Shown one piece after another: positions 62,496 to 64,000 of a stretch of DNA of 64,000 nucleotides. How positions within the stretch are numbered: the stretch's first letter is position 1; the number at the start of each line of letters is the position of its first letter. This DNA is from JAMXLO01 sp963791495. GTDB lineage: Bacteria; Pseudomonadota; Alphaproteobacteria; Acetobacterales; Acetobacteraceae. Below the pieces are notes generated by a model. That model searched no databases and was not told the origin of the DNA. It saw nothing but the letters and a program-made list of their open reading frames with translations. Location of the stretch: the NCBI GenBank assembly GCA_963791495.1, contig CAWBST010000017.1, positions 186,001 to 250,000 on the forward strand, in the 5' to 3' direction. The position numbers and the translations under genes were made by a program.

Positions 62496-63617
62496 TCAGT
62501 TCACCGGGATCGTCAGCACCGGCTGTTGTGGCGTTACGCCAGTCTCCGCCAGCGAAAAGAACATCATCAGGAAGGTGAAGATACCCTTTGAACCAAGATC
62601 GCCATCGTCGATCCAGTACCACGTGTCGCGATAATGTACGGCGGCAAATGGGCCGGCGGGCGGGGTTGCGCCTGACAGGACGCGGATCATGGGGCGGTCG
62701 TGCGGGTCCTGCGCGTTGGCAACCGAGGCGGTCGCGCCGGCTCGTCCTTCGGAGATGTGGGCGCTCGGCACGTCGATCCCGTTGGCTACCTCCAGGAGGA
62801 TTCCCAGCATCGAGCGCGAAAGCACGGCGATCTCCTGCTCGTTGCGTGGTAGAGCGCCAAAGGTGAGAATCAGTTCGCCGTTCTTCCCTCGCCTTACTCC
62901 AAGTGTCTTTTGAACGAATTGGAGATCCCTTTCCACCTCCGGCGTCCGCTCGCCGGACAGGATCAGAATCCCGACCTCGTCGGAGCCGTGCTTCTCGAGC
63001 CGCAGGCTGACCGCCCCGGACAGCTGCAGACGTCGCAACGCATCCAGGAGCGGGTAGAATTCGGGATCTGCCTCGCGTACTCGCCCGCCGACACTCGACC
63101 GGTTATAAACACCGTTGATGGCGCGTGTCGTCATCTGGAGGATATAGTCCGCGCGGTAGCCGGCCTGGATCAGTTCGAAGATCGCGCTCGGCGGAATCGG
63201 CCTGAGCAGGCTCTTCGCGAACTTTTCCCCCGCAAGCGGCGTATAGGTGATCGTCGGGCGATCAAGGTAAGTCGCGTTGCCACCTAACGTTACCAGATTG
63301 GATGGAATCGTGGCGGTCAGGTTGGAACTGATCTGTCCGGCTGCCGAGACCTGACCCTGAAACGCATAGGCGCTGATTACCGAGGAAACGTCGACGAAGG
63401 TCGGTGCGTCGCCATAGCGCATCCGAACGATATTGAGCAGCGTCTGCTCTTTCCAGGATTCGGCAACAGCCGTGATGTAGTCCACCCGGTCACGCGGCAC
63501 GGTCGCCGGCCCGATCGACGCGCAGCCTGTTACGGCCAAAAGCAGCCATGCCACGAAGGGTCTGACTATTGGCCGAATCGTCGGTGGCATGCCGATGAAG
63601 CCCTCATTGTGCGACAT
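62496..63617 (-). CDS. Hypothetical lipoprotein
   Basis: A 373-residue protein with a lipobox (WLLLAVTGCASIGP). The mature part begins RVDYITAVAESWKEQTLLNIVRMRYGDAPTFVDVSSVISAY, followed by NATYLDRPTITYTPLAGEKFAKSLLRPIPPSAIFELIQAGYRADYIL and PHDRPMIRVLSGATPP. I recognise the pattern from uncharacterised envelope proteins but no domain name. ATG 63617 or 63590. It converges on DUF2950 and diverges from the surface-antigen-like gene across an FNR-type box. Confidence 0.75.
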   Translation of the reverse strand: MSHNEGFIGMPPTIRPIVRPFVAWLLLAVTGCASIGPATVPRDRVDYITAVAESWKEQTLLNIVRMRYGDAPTFVDVSSVISAYAFQGQVSAAGQISSNLTATIPSNLVTLGGNATYLDRPTITYTPLAGEKFAKSLLRPIPPSAIFELIQAGYRADYILQMTTRAINGVYNRSSVGGRVREADPEFYPLLDALRRLQLSGAVSLRLEKHGSDEVGILILSGERTPEVERDLQFVQKTLGVRRGKNGELILTFGALPRNEQEIAVLSRSMLGILLEVANGIDVPSAHISEGRAGATASVANAQDPHDRPMIRVLSGATPPAGPFAAVHYRDTWYWIDDGDLGSKGIFTFLMMFFSLAETGVTPQQPVLTIPVN

Positions 63618-63658
63618 CCGAGGTTCGCGGCTCCTAGCATGATTGTGGTATGCTGATA

Positions 63659-63672
63659 TTGATCTGCGTCAA
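63659..63672. promoter_or_regulatory. FNR/FixK-type box in class II position
   Basis: TTGATCTGCGTCAA matches TTGAY-N4-RTCAA exactly. On the plus strand, 22 bases separate it from CATAGA (63695-63700), a plausible -10, which would put the box centre near -41.5, the classic FNR class II position. The next gene starts at 63731. It may also affect the divergent lipoprotein gene. Confidence 0.7.
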
Positions 63673-63730
63673 TGAGCGTTGAACGAAACACAAACATAGA
63701 CGACACCACAATGACGCCACGGAGAACTCA

Positions 63731-64000
63731 ATGATCCACCACCGTATTCTGCCACTGTTGCTTGCCGCAGCCTTGCTGTCGCAGCCGGCACTCGCCCAGA
63801 TCAATCCGTTCCGTGGCAGCGGTGCAACGCCGTTGACCGCCGATGACCTCACGGCGCTCACCGAGGCCACCAACCGCCTGCTCGATCGACCGCAGCTCGT
63901 TGCGGGCGGCACCGAAAGCTGGAGCAACCCCAAATCCGGCGCCGGCGGCACGGTCACCGCCGGAAAACCACTGCAGCGCAAGGGCATGGCCTGCCGCGTG
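63731..64000 (+). CDS. Surface-antigen-like exported protein, 3' end outside window
   Basis: Ninety residues are visible. A signal peptide (ILPLLLAAALLSQPALA) precedes INPFRGSGATPLTADDLTALTEATNRLLDRPQLVAGGTESWSNPKSGAGGTVT. This resembles the RT0821/Lpp0805-type 17-kDa surface antigen domain, where the WSNPxxGxxG pattern recurs. It is probably an outer-membrane or periplasmic protein. ATG 63731 has GGAGAA upstream. An FNR-type promoter lies just before it. The gene runs off the window end. Confidence 0.72.
   Translation, partial: MIHHRILPLLLAAALLSQPALAQINPFRGSGATPLTADDLTALTEATNRLLDRPQLVAGGTESWSNPKSGAGGTVTAGKPLQRKGMACRV

Overview
The window is GC-rich chromosomal DNA of a Gram-negative alphaproteobacterium, most likely of the Acetobacteraceae/Rhodospirillales. 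This rests on the style of serB, cysK, fusA and the short-chain Pta, on two RND efflux systems, a Tat-exported DUF1800/DUF1501 pair, many luciferase-like oxidoreductases, and three FNR/FixK-type boxes. I see no rRNA, tRNA, CRISPR array or intact transposon. Taxonomy is inferred, not proven.

Layout. 1-3342 (+): an MBOAT acyltransferase tail, an SGNH-like membrane-anchored protein, an acyl carrier protein and a fatty acyl-AMP ligase; the part list mirrors DltB-DltD-DltC-DltA. 3349-8194 (mostly -): M81 peptidase, cysteine synthase, an unknown gene, serB. 8319-17057: a catabolic stretch with an SMP-30 lactonase, a YciI protein, two luciferase-like oxidoreductases, a beta-hydroxyacid dehydrogenase, a sulfotransferase, EthD, GYD, LVIVD-repeat and SnoaL-like proteins, plus an orphan BrnA antitoxin. 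17071-21834: a stand-alone fusA diverging from DUF1800/DUF1501. 21944-25284: hydrolase, AlkA-like glycosylase, creatininase and ketopantoate-reductase-like genes.

25285-27536 is accessory: a decayed IS5-type transposase, an unusual low-GC promoter region, an XRE repressor and a divergent phage-like operon. 27543-30463 has a Pta-like enzyme behind an FNR-type box, a glycine-zipper lipoprotein and the copper-delivery pair PCuAC/SCO. 30573-38265 is a second metabolic stretch (VOC, GST, uronate dehydrogenase, amidase, formamidase-like hydrolase, polysaccharide deacetylase, dehydrogenase, proline iminopeptidase, DUF423). 38267-44655 is a TetR-OMF-MFP-RND efflux operon. 44892-48223 has an NTF2-like secreted protein, a thiolase/OB-fold pair and a third luciferase-like enzyme. 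48281-52581 is a possible regulon: a SARP/BTAD-type regulator diverging from a methyltransferase and converging on an MFS transporter. 53145-64000 is an envelope block: AraC regulator, AraC remnant, second RND pump lacking an outer-membrane channel, membrane protein, DUF3300, DUF2950, a lipoprotein and a surface-antigen-like gene.

The strongest novel observations are: (1) the Dlt-like cassette built on a fatty acyl-AMP ligase; (2) two arrays, each of four 12-bp direct repeats with a (C)GTGG core, one at the SARP/methyltransferase divergent promoter and one upstream of the MFS gene; (3) three FNR-type boxes sharing an extended motif, one placed exactly as a class II promoter; (4) five otherwise healthy genes each broken by a single-base indel, which points either to sequence error or to recent loss or phase switching.
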